61,214 nucleotides of DNA from positions 1-61,214 of the forward strand of contig NZ_BCTY01000018.1 of NCBI RefSeq assembly GCF_001591005.1. Direction: 5' to 3'. Positions within the stretch are counted from its first letter, which is position 1. Each line of letters opens with the position of its first letter. The position numbers were made by a program, and so were the translations under genes. Below the pieces are notes generated by a model. It made no database searches, had not been told where the DNA came from, and saw nothing but the letters and a program-made list of their open reading frames with translations. Below are positions 1 through 8,302 of this stretch, piece by piece. The DNA comes from Sphingomonas sanguinis NBRC 13937 (GTDB taxonomy: Bacteria; Pseudomonadota; Alphaproteobacteria; Sphingomonadales; Sphingomonadaceae).

Positions 1-2
1 CC

Positions 3-1421
3 GCCATGGTCGCGCGGCTTTGGGCGGCGTGCGGCATTCCCGATTTCCGCAAGGTCGGCATCGACCCCCATGCCCGCTTCGTCTCGCGCGTGTTCGGCCA
101 TTTGTCCGAAGGGCTGGGCCATGTCCCGCACCAATGGTTCGCCGACGAGATCGCGCGGCTCGACACCATGGCGGGCGATGTCGAGACGCTGGCGGGCCGC
201 CTCTCCGCGATCCGTAGCTGGGCCTATATCGCCCAGCGCGCCGACTGGCTGGCCGATCCGAAACACTGGGCGGAGCGGACGCGCGAGATCGAGGAGCGGC
301 TGTCCGACGGCCTCCATGCCAGCCTGACCCAGCGTTTCGTCGACAAGCGGACGACCGCGCTGATCCGCCGCATCGGTGCGGATGCAGGCGCGCTGCCCGT
401 CACCATCGGGCCGGAGGGTGAGGTGCTGGTCGAAGACCACCCGATCGGCCGGCTGGAAGGATTCCGCTTCACCGTCGAGTCGGGCGCGCGGGCCAATGAC
501 AAGCGCCTGCTGCTCGCCGCAGCCGAAAAGCGGCTGGGCACCGAACGCGCCCGCCGGGCTGAGGCACTGATCGCCGCTGCGCAGGAGGCGATCACGCTCC
601 ACGAGGACCGGCTGGTCTGGGACGGGCATGGCGTGGCCAGGCTGGTGGCGGGGCCCTCGCTGGGGCGGCCGGTCGTGCGGCTGGAGCGCGACCTCGACTG
701 TCTGACCCCGCCGATGCGCGAGCGGGTGAAGGCGCGGCTGGAGACCTGGCTGGCGCGTTCGCTCGACCGGCAGGTGCCCGCGCTCGTCCGGCTGGCGGGA
801 CTGGCGCGCGAGGCCAAGGCGTCGCCTGCGATCCGCGCTGTCGCCGCCGCGCTGGAGGATGCGGGCGCCATCGCGCCGCGCCAGCCGCTGCGCCTGATGA
901 TCGACGCGCTGTCGCCTGAGGAGCGGCGGCGGTTGCGGGGCTTGGGCATCACCATCGGCACGCTCGATGTCTTCGATCCCCGGCTGCTCAAGCCCGGCGC
1001 GGCGGGTTGGCGGCGCACGCTGATGACGCTGTGGGGCCAGAGCCCGGCGCTGCCCCGGCCGGGCGCGACCATCCTGAAGCGCGACGAACCGGGACGGACC
1101 GTCGCCTCGGGCTTCCGCCCGCTGGGCGATCAGGCGGTGCGCATCGATCTGGTCGAGAGGATCGCGCGGGCGACGCATGATGCGCGGGGCGGGCGCGAGC
1201 CGTTCACCCCCGACGCGGCGCTCGCCACCTCGATCGGGCTGGAGGCGGCGACGCTCGACCGGCTGATGGGCGATCTCGGTTTCCGCAAGGTTCGTGCCGC
1301 AGAGGACGAGGCCCCGCGCTGGATCTGGCGCGGCCGTCCCCCCGCCCGCCCCGCTCCGCGTGTCGAGGCGCGACCGGGCAACGCCTTCGCCGCGCTCGCC
1401 GACTGGGGGCGGACATCGTGA
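3..1421 (+). CDS. Suv3/MgpS-like DEAD/DEAH-box helicase, C-terminal part (5' partial)
   Basis: The reading frame is open from the left window edge, so only about the last 472 codons are present. No Walker motifs are visible; they would lie upstream. The retained part is the accessory C-terminal region typical of the large alphaproteobacterial RNA/DNA helicases annotated as Suv3-like or MgpS-like, including a late stretch around LGDQAVRIDLVERIARATHD. Assignment rests on this region and on the downstream neighbours S4 protein, fdxA and carD, a conserved alphaproteobacterial order. The first ATG at 6 is internal and should not be taken as the start. The exact substrate cannot be judged from this fragment. 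Confidence 0.75.
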   Translation, partial: AMVARLWAACGIPDFRKVGIDPHARFVSRVFGHLSEGLGHVPHQWFADEIARLDTMAGDVETLAGRLSAIRSWAYIAQRADWLADPKHWAERTREIEERLSDGLHASLTQRFVDKRTTALIRRIGADAGALPVTIGPEGEVLVEDHPIGRLEGFRFTVESGARANDKRLLLAAAEKRLGTERARRAEALIAAAQEAITLHEDRLVWDGHGVARLVAGPSLGRPVVRLERDLDCLTPPMRERVKARLETWLARSLDRQVPALVRLAGLAREAKASPAIRAVAAALEDAGAIAPRQPLRLMIDALSPEERRRLRGLGITIGTLDVFDPRLLKPGAAGWRRTLMTLWGQSPALPRPGATILKRDEPGRTVASGFRPLGDQAVRIDLVERIARATHDARGGREPFTPDAALATSIGLEAATLDRLMGDLGFRKVRAAEDEAPRWIWRGRPPARPAPRVEARPGNAFAALADWGRTS

Positions 1422-1503
1422 CGATAACTCACGGCCACCCCCATGAAGGCCGGGGTGATGGAAGATTGACGGATTTCTCCCATAGAAAGGAACGCTCCCG
1501 CCC

Positions 1504-1824
1504 ATGACCACCCGCGCCTCTTCCCCTGAGTCGATGCGGCTCGACCGTTTCCTCTGGTGGGCGCGGATCGCCAAGTCGCGGGAGCGGGCGCAGGAAATGG
1601 CGCGCGACGGGCATTTCCGCATGGACGGCCGGGCGATCGACCGGGCCCATGCCCCGGTCAGGGTGGGCAGCATCCTGACCTTCGCACAAGCCGGAGATGT
1701 CCGCGTCCTGCGCGTGGAATCGCTGCCCCTCCGGCGCGGACCGCCCGCCGAAGGGCGCGCCTGTTACTGCGATCTGGTCACTTCTCCGGTTTCGGACGTT
1801 GACGGATCGCCATACGCGGCATAG
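1504..1824 (+). CDS. RNA-binding S4 domain protein, Hsp15-like
   Basis: This 106-residue protein has the compact S4 fold seen in heat-shock protein 15: an opening [16 protein letters not shown], then helix-loop features [16 protein letters not shown] and a basic loop. In the family it binds structured RNA, in Hsp15 the free 50S subunit with its stalled nascent chain. The ATG at 1504 follows an AAAGGAA about 10 nt upstream. It lies 82 nt after the helicase gene and just before fdxA, the usual alphaproteobacterial arrangement. The tail after residue 85 is not recognisable. The family is clear; the ribosome-rescue role is inferred. Confidence 0.85.
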   Translation: MTTRASSPESMRLDRFLWWARIAKSRERAQEMARDGHFRMDGRAIDRAHAPVRVGSILTFAQAGDVRVLRVESLPLRRGPPAEGRACYCDLVTSPVSDVDGSPYAA

Positions 1825-1853
1825 CAGCACGCGTTCGTACCTTGGGAGTTGTC

Positions 1854-2195
1854 ATGACCTACGTCGTCACCGATGCCTGCATTCGCTGCAAGTATATGGA
1901 CTGTGTCGAGGTGTGTCCCGTCGACTGCTTCTATGAGGGCGAGAATATGCTCGTCATCAACCCGTCCGAATGCATCGACTGTGGCGTGTGCGAGCCGGAA
2001 TGCCCGGCCGAGGCGATCCTGCCCGACACCGAAAGCGGTCTGGAGCAGTGGCTGGAGCTGAACAACACCTTCTCCGCCCAGTGGCCCAACGTCACCCGCA
2101 AGCTGGACCAGACGCCGCCCGACGCCGATGCGATGAAGGGCGTCGAGAACAAGTACGACCAGTTCTTCAGCCCGGAACCCGGCAAGGGGGACTGA
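1854..2195 (+). CDS. fdxA: Seven-iron ferredoxin FdxA
   Basis: A 113-residue ferredoxin with two cysteine clusters: [17 protein letters not shown] near residues 9-25 and [12 protein letters not shown] near residues 40-51. This is the pattern of the 3Fe-4S plus 4Fe-4S (7Fe) bacterial ferredoxins, cytosolic low-potential electron carriers. The extra residues around 54-113 match the C-terminal extension typical of FdxA. A TTG at 1842 could extend the frame, but TTGGGAG there is the ribosome-binding site, so the ATG at 1854 is the start. Its redox partner is not visible here. A repeat element begins 10 nt after the stop. Confidence 0.95.
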   Translation: MTYVVTDACIRCKYMDCVEVCPVDCFYEGENMLVINPSECIDCGVCEPECPAEAILPDTESGLEQWLELNNTFSAQWPNVTRKLDQTPPDADAMKGVENKYDQFFSPEPGKGD

Positions 2196-2204
2196 CCCCG
2201 ATCA

Positions 2205-2323
2205 TTCCTCCCCTTTAAGGGGAGGGAGACCAGCGAAGCTGGTGGAGGGGTGTCACCCCTCTCGATAGCGGGACACCCCTCCGTCGCGCTGCGCGCGCCA
2301 CCTCCCCTACAAGGGGAGGAATA
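2205..2323. repeat. Intergenic inverted-repeat element, family B
   Basis: The element begins and ends with copies of TTCCTCCCCTnnAAGGGGAGG in opposite orientation. Internal hairpins include ACCAGCGAAGCTGGT and a GGGGTGTC / GACACCCC pair. Related elements lie at 57683-57821 and at the right window edge. It sits directly after the fdxA stop, where it may also help end transcription. Confidence 0.8.
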
Positions 2324-2556
2324 GGGGTCCACGCCGCGACGGCGCCGTCCTTCTCGCCCAATGGTTCCCGCAGCTTGCGGAGATGCTGGTAATTTTGTTG
2401 CGACCATGCTATATGGTTCCGCGACGGGCCTAGCTGTTTTTGCGACCGCCCGCCTTGATGTGTTCGACCCTTCCTTCCCGAGGCCGATGAGAACAGTGGA
2501 CCCCATTCCGCTCGTCCGGCGCTCGCGCGAAGGCCTTTGACCCGGAAAGGCCCCCA
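2324..2556. other. carD leader region
   Basis: No coding frame of note lies between the repeat element and carD. The region holds a short dyad CCCGCAGCTTGCGG near 2368 and an AT-richer stretch around 2385-2420 containing GCTATATGG, which may be part of the carD promoter. GGAAAGG just before the start is the ribosome-binding site. Confidence 0.4.
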
Positions 2557-3090
2557 ATGGCTGCCAAGGCGCTCCACTTCGACGTCGGTGACTATGTCGT
2601 GTACCCCAAGCATGGCGTGGGCCGCGTTATCGAGCTGCAAAAGCAGGAAATCGCAGGGATGCAGCTCGAACTCTATGTGCTGCGGTTTGAAAAGGAGCGC
2701 ATGACGCTCCGCGTTCCCACCAACAAGGCCGAGTCGGTCGGCATGCGCAAGCTGTCCTCGGACAAGACCATGCGCGAGGCGATGGAAACGCTGAAGGGCA
2801 AGCCCAAGGTCAAGCGCACCATGTGGTCGCGCCGGGCCCAGGAATATGAAGCCAAGATCAACTCGGGCGACCTGGTGTCGATCGCCGAGGTGGTCCGCGA
2901 CCTGTTCCGTGCCGACGACCAGCCCGAGCAGAGCTATTCCGAGCGGCAGATCTTCGAGGCCGCGACCAGCCGCCTCGCCCGCGAACTCGCCGCGATGGAA
3001 GAGGTTGACGAGCCGCGCGCCCAGGAAAAGATCTTGGAAATCCTGCGCGCTGCTGCCGCCATCTATAACAAGGAAAAGCCCGCCGCCTGA
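2557..3090 (+). CDS. carD: CarD/CdnL family RNA polymerase-binding regulator
   Basis: A 177-residue protein with an N-terminal CarD_CdnL/TRCF domain (FDVGDYVVYPKHGVGRVIEL, residues 8-28) that in this family contacts the RNA polymerase beta subunit. A helical basic C-terminal half follows (for example KPKVKRTMWSRRAQEYEAKI) and contacts DNA at the upstream edge of the bubble. CdnL/CarD stabilises open complexes at rRNA and growth-related promoters. It is a single-gene unit: a 233-nt leader precedes it and a strong hairpin terminator follows at 3119. Length agrees with alphaproteobacterial CdnL proteins. Confidence 0.95.
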   Translation: MAAKALHFDVGDYVVYPKHGVGRVIELQKQEIAGMQLELYVLRFEKERMTLRVPTNKAESVGMRKLSSDKTMREAMETLKGKPKVKRTMWSRRAQEYEAKINSGDLVSIAEVVRDLFRADDQPEQSYSERQIFEAATSRLARELAAMEEVDEPRAQEKILEILRAAAAIYNKEKPAA

Positions 3091-3118
3091 TCCGCGGTCG
3101 GTTCTCTCCGATACGAAC

Positions 3119-3149
3119 AAGGGGTGGCTCCGATGGGGCCGCCCCTTTT
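3119..3149 (+). terminator. Rho-independent terminator after carD
   Basis: AAGGGGTGGC and GCCGCCCCTT form a 10-bp stem with one G-T wobble around an 8-nt loop, followed by TTTT. It lies 28 nt after the carD stop. Confidence 0.8.
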
Positions 3150-3207
3150 CATTTGCAGGCGGATGACCCTGTAGTGTATTGATTGCACAATACACAGGAG
3201 AGTGTCC

Positions 3208-3957
3208 ATGATCCGATCCTACCGCCTGCCCCTGATCGCTATCGCTGCCTTGGCTATCCCGACCGCCGCCTGTTCATTCAGTTGGTCCTCGGACGATGGC
3301 GATGCCGTGCCCGCGCAAGGATCGGGCAATGTCCGCACCTTCGCCGCGCGCGACTTCACCGGCGTCGACCTGCGCGGCAGCGATCCGGTCGAGGTCCGGG
3401 TCGGCGGCGGCTATTCGGTCCGGGCGGAGGGACCATCGGACACGCTCGACCAGTTGCAGATCACGCGCGACGGCGCGACCCTGCGCATCGGCCGCAAGAA
3501 GGGCACGCATTGGGGCTGGAGCAAGGGCAAGGGGGTCCGCATCCTCGTCACGCTGCCGCACCTGGCCGATGCGGGTGTCTCGGGTTCGGGCCGGATGACG
3601 ATCGACCGGGTGGAAGGGCCGCGCTTCCATGGCGGCATCGCGGGGTCGGGCGATATGGTCATCGATGCGATGCGCGTCGGCCAGGCCGATATGGGCATCG
3701 CCGGATCGGGATCGATCACCGCCAAGGGCACGGCCGGGTCGCTGAAGGTGAGCGTTGCGGGATCGGGCGATTTCCAGGGTGCCGGGCTGCGCACGCGCCA
3801 GGCCAATGTCTCGATCGCGGGCTCGGGCAATGTCGCCGCGCGGGTCGAGGGCGCGGCCTCGGTCAGCCTGATGGGATCGGGCAGTGCCGATCTGGGCCCG
3901 CAATCGACCTGCACCGTCAGCAAGATGGGATCGGGTTCGGCGCGCTGCGGTCGCTGA
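3208..3957 (+). CDS. Head GIN domain (DUF2807) lipoprotein
   Basis: A 249-residue putative lipoprotein. The N-terminus has a hydrophobic segment ending in IPTAAC, a plausible lipobox with Cys at residue 20 from the ATG. The body (about 50-249) is a DUF2807 putative auto-transporter adhesin head, predicted to be a right-handed beta-helix. It carries the ladder SGSG / AGSGDM / AGSGSI / AGSGDF / AGSGNV / MGSGSA / MGSGSAR, one rung per about 20 residues. The GTG at 3202 is possible, but CAGGAG at 3195 is better spaced for the ATG at 3208. The function of the family is not established. A second, diverged copy follows 41 nt downstream. Confidence 0.85.
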   Translation: MIRSYRLPLIAIAALAIPTAACSFSWSSDDGDAVPAQGSGNVRTFAARDFTGVDLRGSDPVEVRVGGGYSVRAEGPSDTLDQLQITRDGATLRIGRKKGTHWGWSKGKGVRILVTLPHLADAGVSGSGRMTIDRVEGPRFHGGIAGSGDMVIDAMRVGQADMGIAGSGSITAKGTAGSLKVSVAGSGDFQGAGLRTRQANVSIAGSGNVAARVEGAASVSLMGSGSADLGPQSTCTVSKMGSGSARCGR

Positions 3958-3998
3958 TCCGGGTTGCGGGGCGGGCGTGAGCGGGCGAGGATAGCGCC

Positions 3999-4691
3999 AT
4001 GCTCCGTCCCGCCCTGTCGATCGTCCTCGCTACAATGCTTCCCCTCACCTCGGCACAGGCCGCCGAGCGCCGGGTCGACCTGAGCAGTTTCCAGAAATTG
4101 CGGGTCGAGGGGCCCTTTCTGGTGACGCTCACCACAGGACCGTCGCCGCGAGGGCTGCTGTCGGGCGAGACGGAGGCGTTGCGCGGGGTCGAGACGCGGC
4201 TGTCGGACGGCACGCTGGTCGTCCGGCGGATCGCTGGCGACGGCGCGTCGTCACGGGGCGGTGGCCCGGTCACCCTGACCCTCACCGCGCCGCCGCTGTC
4301 CGCGATCACCGTCATCGGCGGCGCGCAGGTGACGGCAGAGGAGATGCGGGGCACGGCGCTGAGCCTGTCGATCACCGGCGCGGGTGAGATTCGCGTCGAC
4401 CGGACGGAGGGCGACCAGCTGAACGCGACGCTGCTCGGCCCCGCCAAGCTGACCATCGGCGGCGGGCGCGTGGCCAAGGTGCGGCTGCTCGCCAATGGCC
4501 CGGTCGCGCTGGCCGCCAATGGGCTGGAGGCGGGCGACCTGTTCGTCACGCTGGAGGGGCCGGGCGAGATCGGCGCGCGAGCGCGTTATACCGCGACGGT
4601 CACCAATGCCGGGCTCGGTCGCGTCACCGTCGAGGGCACGGCCAAATGCCGGATCATGGGTGGCGGGCCGGTGCGCTGCGGGGCGCCGTAA
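3999..4691 (+). CDS. Diverged head GIN domain-like secreted protein
   Basis: A 230-residue protein with a signal peptide ending near LTSAQAAE, so it is probably periplasmic or surface-exposed. After residue 25 it keeps the beta-helix rhythm of the preceding DUF2807 protein, but the Gly-Ser-Gly turns are replaced by ITGAGEI, LLGPAKL, LANGPVA and LEGPGEI. It ends in IMGGGPVRCGAP, matching MGSGSARCGR of its neighbour, so the two look like an old tandem duplication. Its 3' end overlaps the convergent hydrolase gene by 38 nt. No function is assigned to the family. Confidence 0.75.
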   Translation: MLRPALSIVLATMLPLTSAQAAERRVDLSSFQKLRVEGPFLVTLTTGPSPRGLLSGETEALRGVETRLSDGTLVVRRIAGDGASSRGGGPVTLTLTAPPLSAITVIGGAQVTAEEMRGTALSLSITGAGEIRVDRTEGDQLNATLLGPAKLTIGGGRVAKVRLLANGPVALAANGLEAGDLFVTLEGPGEIGARARYTATVTNAGLGRVTVEGTAKCRIMGGGPVRCGAP

Positions 4692-5625
4692 CCACCCGCG
4701 CCAGAAAGGCATCGATCGCGGCGAACGCATTGGCGCGGATCGGATCGGCCTCGCGCAATATCTCATGCGCGCAGTCCTTGCCGAAGGCGACCAGCTCTCC
4801 CTTGGACAATCGCGCCGCCACCCGCCCCGCCGCGCGCGCGTCGACCAGCCGGTCCGCCAGCGCCACCAGCATCAGCACCGGCACCTCGATCCGCGCTAGC
4901 GCCGGATCGCCGCGCAAGGCCGCCGTCGCGCGAAACGCCTCCGCCACCCAGTGCCAGCTGGGTGATCCCAGGCACAAATCGGGCCAATGCCGCCGAAATT
5001 CCTGCTGATCCACGAAGCGCGCCAGATCATGGGTCAACCGCTTCTGCCGCGCCGCAGCCGCCGCCTCGGTCTCCAGCCTCCGCCAGGCGGGACGCAGCGG
5101 ATCGCCGCGTCCGACCTGCCAGCGCGCGAACCGCGCCCCCGCCCATTGCCCGACCGGCGAGCGCAGCGCGATCATCGGCGCGGTCAGCACCACCGCATCG
5201 GGCGCGATCAGCTGCGCCGCCAGTGCGGACAGGGCGATAAAGCCCCCCATCGAATGGCCGAGCACGACATGCGGCCCTTCGCCTTCCGCAACCCAATCGG
5301 CATGAAAGGCGGCGAGATCGTCGGTCAGCCGCTCGAACCGGTCGATATGGCCGGTCCCGTCCCGGGTCAGCCGTCCCGACCCGCCCTGCCCGCGCCAGTC
5401 AAAGGCGGTGACGTCCCAGCCGCGCGCGCGAAAATCGTCGATCGCCTCGCGATATTTCTCGATCATGTCGGCACGGCCGGTCTGGAACAACAGGCGCCCG
5501 CGCCGAACCGTCCCCGGCTCACGCAGTCGATCGTACCGGCGATGCGTCCAGCCGTCGGGCGCGGTCCAGCGCGACAGGAAGGGCGCCAACGCCTTGCCAA
5601 GACCCTCCAGAGACCGTGTCGCCAT
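4654..5625 (-). CDS. Alpha/beta hydrolase, monoacylglycerol lipase/lysophospholipase type
   Basis: A 323-residue alpha/beta hydrolase of the Hydrolase_4 (serine aminopeptidase S33/lysophospholipase) type. Visible features are the strand FDWRGQGGSGR near residue 75-85, the nucleophile elbow GHSMGG near 123-128 (Ser as nucleophile), an Asp in LVALADRLVD near 258 and a His in CAHEILRE near 286 as the triad. No signal peptide is present, so it should be cytosolic. It is convergent with the second DUF2807 gene and divergent from the PQQ dehydrogenase gene. The substrate is probably a lipid ester; this is inferred from family only. Confidence 0.85.
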   Translation of the reverse strand: MATRSLEGLGKALAPFLSRWTAPDGWTHRRYDRLREPGTVRRGRLLFQTGRADMIEKYREAIDDFRARGWDVTAFDWRGQGGSGRLTRDGTGHIDRFERLTDDLAAFHADWVAEGEGPHVVLGHSMGGFIALSALAAQLIAPDAVVLTAPMIALRSPVGQWAGARFARWQVGRGDPLRPAWRRLETEAAAAARQKRLTHDLARFVDQQEFRRHWPDLCLGSPSWHWVAEAFRATAALRGDPALARIEVPVLMLVALADRLVDARAAGRVAARLSKGELVAFGKDCAHEILREADPIRANAFAAIDAFLARVVTAPRSAPARHP

Positions 5626-5744
5626 GCCGTGTCCGCCTCCAGCCGCGGGAATAATAGCGTCGCGCGAACAGAAGAGCGAACCAAGCCCATCCTCACGCGT
5701 TCATCTGAGAGCAATATTTTGTTACAGTCATAGGGGGATCGCCC

Positions 5745-8129
5745 ATGCGCGGTAGCGGCTCGGCGAAAAAATGGGGCGCGGCGATACTGGGCTGGGTGCT
5801 CGCCCTGCTTGGTGGGTTCTTCGCCGTCGCGGGCGGCTATCTCGCACTGCTGGGCGGATCGCCTTATTATGTCCTGACCGGGCTGGCGATGATCCTGTCG
5901 GGCGCGCTGATCGGGCGTGGCGATGCGCGGGGACGTTGGCTCTATGTCGCGATCTGGCTGGCGACGCTCGTCTGGGCAATCTGGGAAGTGGGGTTCGACC
6001 TGCTTCAGCTGGTGCCGCGTGTCGTCGCGCCGACCGTGCTCCTGATCCCGGTCATCCTGCCCTGGCTGATCGCCGCGATGCGCACGCCCAAGGCGCGAAC
6101 TCGCGCCATGCCCGCCGCCCTGGGGATCATCGCGCTGATGCTGGCGGTGCCGGTGCTGAAAAGCCGTCCCGCCGAAGCGCAGGACCCGGTGCTCCCCGCC
6201 GCGCTGCCGGTCGCGGCCCAGGCGCCGGTCGGCGACTGGACCGATTATGGCGGCACTCTTTCGGGCCAGCGCTATTCCGCGTTGTCGCAGATCACGCCCG
6301 CCAATGTCGGCAAGCTGGAACTCGCCTGGACCCAGCGGACCGGCGACCTGCCCGACCGCGCGGAGTCGGTCGAGCATAAGCGCGAATATCATTCCGAGGC
6401 GACGCCGATTCATATCGGCGACACCCTCTATACCTGCACGCCGCATTCGATCGTCCAGGCGATCGACGCAACGACCGGCCGGACCAAGTGGAGCTGGAAG
6501 GATCAGGTCAGCCGCCAGGGCAACTCCTATCTCGTCTGCCGCGGCGTCGCCTTCTATCAGGCGCCCGAGGGCACGCCCTGCCCGCGCCGCATCTTCGCCC
6601 CCACCTTCGACGCGCGGATGATGGCGCTGGACGCCGATACGGGGAAGCCCTGCGCCGGCTTCGGCACCAACGGCGCGATCGACCTGCGCCAGAATATGGG
6701 CGTATCGGGCCCCGCCGACCAGATCAGCACTTCGCCCCCGGTGGTCGCGAACGGCCGGTTGATCGTCGGCGAGCGGATCGTCGACAACGTCAACCGCAAC
6801 ATCCCCAGCGGCGTGGTGCGCGCCTATGACCCAATCACGGGCGCGGGCATCTGGGCCTGGGACGTCGGGCGCTCTCAGGACGCGATCCCGCCGCTGCCGG
6901 CGGGTGAGACCTATACGCGCGGCACGCCCAATGTCTGGGGCGCGATGACCGCCGATCCGGCCAACGGCCTGGTCTATCTGGGCACCGGCAATGCCTCGCC
7001 GGATTACTGGATCGGCTGGCGGCGGCCGTTCGACGACCGGTTCGGCACCTCGATCGTCGCGCTGGAGATCTCCACCGGCAAGCTGCGCTGGGTGCGCCAA
7101 CTGGTCCACCGCGATATGTGGGACATGGACATCCCCATCGGCCCGTCGCTGTTCGACTATCGGGCCCCGAACGGCCAGACGATCCCGGCGCTGATCCAGA
7201 CGACGAAGATGGGCCAGGTCTATTTCCTCAACCGTCTGACCGGCGCGCCGATCACGCCCATCGTCGAGCGCCCCGCGCGACAGGATGGCGCAACGCCGGG
7301 GGTAAAGGTGTCGCCGACCCAGCCCTGGTCGGTCGGCCTGCCCTCCTTCACCCCGCCCGCCCCGACCGAAGTGTCGACCTGGGGCGCGACGCCGATCGAC
7401 CAGCTCTTCTGCCGGATCGATATCCGCCGTGCGCAGGGGACGGGCATCTACCAGCCGACGGGGCTGAAGCCGATCATCGGTCATCCGGCGTTCGACGGCG
7501 TCACCGACTGGGGTGGGGCTGCACTCGATCCGGTGCGGCAGGTCTTCACCGTCAACACGATGGAGATGCCGTTCAAGATCTGGCTGATGCGCCGCGACGA
7601 TCCGCGCGTGAAGAAATACATGGAGAAGAAGAAGGGCGGCGAGAATGCGCGCGAGCCCAATCTCCAGACCCAGTATAACACGCCCTATGTCGCGGTGGTC
7701 GCCGCTTGGATCGGGGTGTTCGGCGCACCGTGCAACGCGCCGCCCTGGGGCCATCTGACTGCGGTCGATCTCAACACGCGGCAGGTTGTGTGGAAAAAGG
7801 TGCTGGGCACCGCGCAGGACACCGGCCTGTTCGGCAGCCATCTGGGTGTGCCGATCAAGACCGGCGTGCCCAATCTGGGCGGCTCGATCATCACCGCCTC
7901 CGGGGTGGTGTTCATCGGGGCGACGACCGACCAGTATCTGCGGGCCTATGACCTGAAGAGCGGCAAGGTGCTGTGGCGCGCCCGACTGCCTGCCGGGGCG
8001 CAGGCGACGCCGATGACCTATCGCGGGCGGGACGGGCGGCAATATGTCGTCATCACCGCCGGGGGGCATGGCGCGCTGGGCACTAGGTATGGGGACTATA
8101 CGATGGCGTTTGCCTTGCCGAAGGGGTGA
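5745..8129 (+). CDS. Membrane-bound PQQ-dependent dehydrogenase, glucose/quinate/shikimate family
   Basis: At 794 residues it matches membrane glucose dehydrogenase in length. The N-terminal 140 residues hold about five transmembrane helices (for example ILGWVLALLGGFFAVAGGYL). A periplasmic eight-bladed propeller follows, starting at WTDYGGTLSGQRYSALSQI and containing repeated W-motif turns. The enzyme oxidises a sugar or polyol in the periplasm and passes electrons to ubiquinone. Glucose is the likely substrate, but quinate or shikimate cannot be ruled out from sequence alone. AGGGGGATC precedes the ATG. No PQQ biosynthesis genes are in the window, so the cofactor may be made elsewhere or imported. 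It lies next to the carbohydrate locus. Confidence 0.9.
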   Translation: MRGSGSAKKWGAAILGWVLALLGGFFAVAGGYLALLGGSPYYVLTGLAMILSGALIGRGDARGRWLYVAIWLATLVWAIWEVGFDLLQLVPRVVAPTVLLIPVILPWLIAAMRTPKARTRAMPAALGIIALMLAVPVLKSRPAEAQDPVLPAALPVAAQAPVGDWTDYGGTLSGQRYSALSQITPANVGKLELAWTQRTGDLPDRAESVEHKREYHSEATPIHIGDTLYTCTPHSIVQAIDATTGRTKWSWKDQVSRQGNSYLVCRGVAFYQAPEGTPCPRRIFAPTFDARMMALDADTGKPCAGFGTNGAIDLRQNMGVSGPADQISTSPPVVANGRLIVGERIVDNVNRNIPSGVVRAYDPITGAGIWAWDVGRSQDAIPPLPAGETYTRGTPNVWGAMTADPANGLVYLGTGNASPDYWIGWRRPFDDRFGTSIVALEISTGKLRWVRQLVHRDMWDMDIPIGPSLFDYRAPNGQTIPALIQTTKMGQVYFLNRLTGAPITPIVERPARQDGATPGVKVSPTQPWSVGLPSFTPPAPTEVSTWGATPIDQLFCRIDIRRAQGTGIYQPTGLKPIIGHPAFDGVTDWGGAALDPVRQVFTVNTMEMPFKIWLMRRDDPRVKKYMEKKKGGENAREPNLQTQYNTPYVAVVAAWIGVFGAPCNAPPWGHLTAVDLNTRQVVWKKVLGTAQDTGLFGSHLGVPIKTGVPNLGGSIITASGVVFIGATTDQYLRAYDLKSGKVLWRARLPAGAQATPMTYRGRDGRQYVVITAGGHGALGTRYGDYTMAFALPKG

Positions 8130-8190
8130 GGCCTTTCGACTTCGCTCTGGCTGAACCGAGGTTAGGAGCCCCTTCCCTATCCTCGAGCCG

Positions 8191-8294
8191 CTCCCCTCCC
8201 GCAAGCGGGAGGGGATGGGGGAGGGAAAGGAGTCTCACCGAGACCAACGCTCGCGGCCTCGCCCTCCCCAAACCCCTCCCGCCTGCGGGAGGGG
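8191..8294. repeat. Intergenic inverted-repeat element, family A
   Basis: Two outward copies of CCCTCCCGCnnGCGGGAGGGG flank a centre with AGTCTCACCGAGAC (8231-8244). The left half, from 8191 to 8244, is nearly identical to the reverse complement of the element at 29381-29484. It lies between the convergent ends of the PQQ dehydrogenase and GH43 genes. Confidence 0.85.
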
Positions 8295-8302
8295 CTTAAA
8301 AA

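Noticed and set aside
5463..8204. 913-codon open frame on the minus strand
   Set aside because: It is antisense to the PQQ dehydrogenase and has an Arg/His-rich low-complexity composition.
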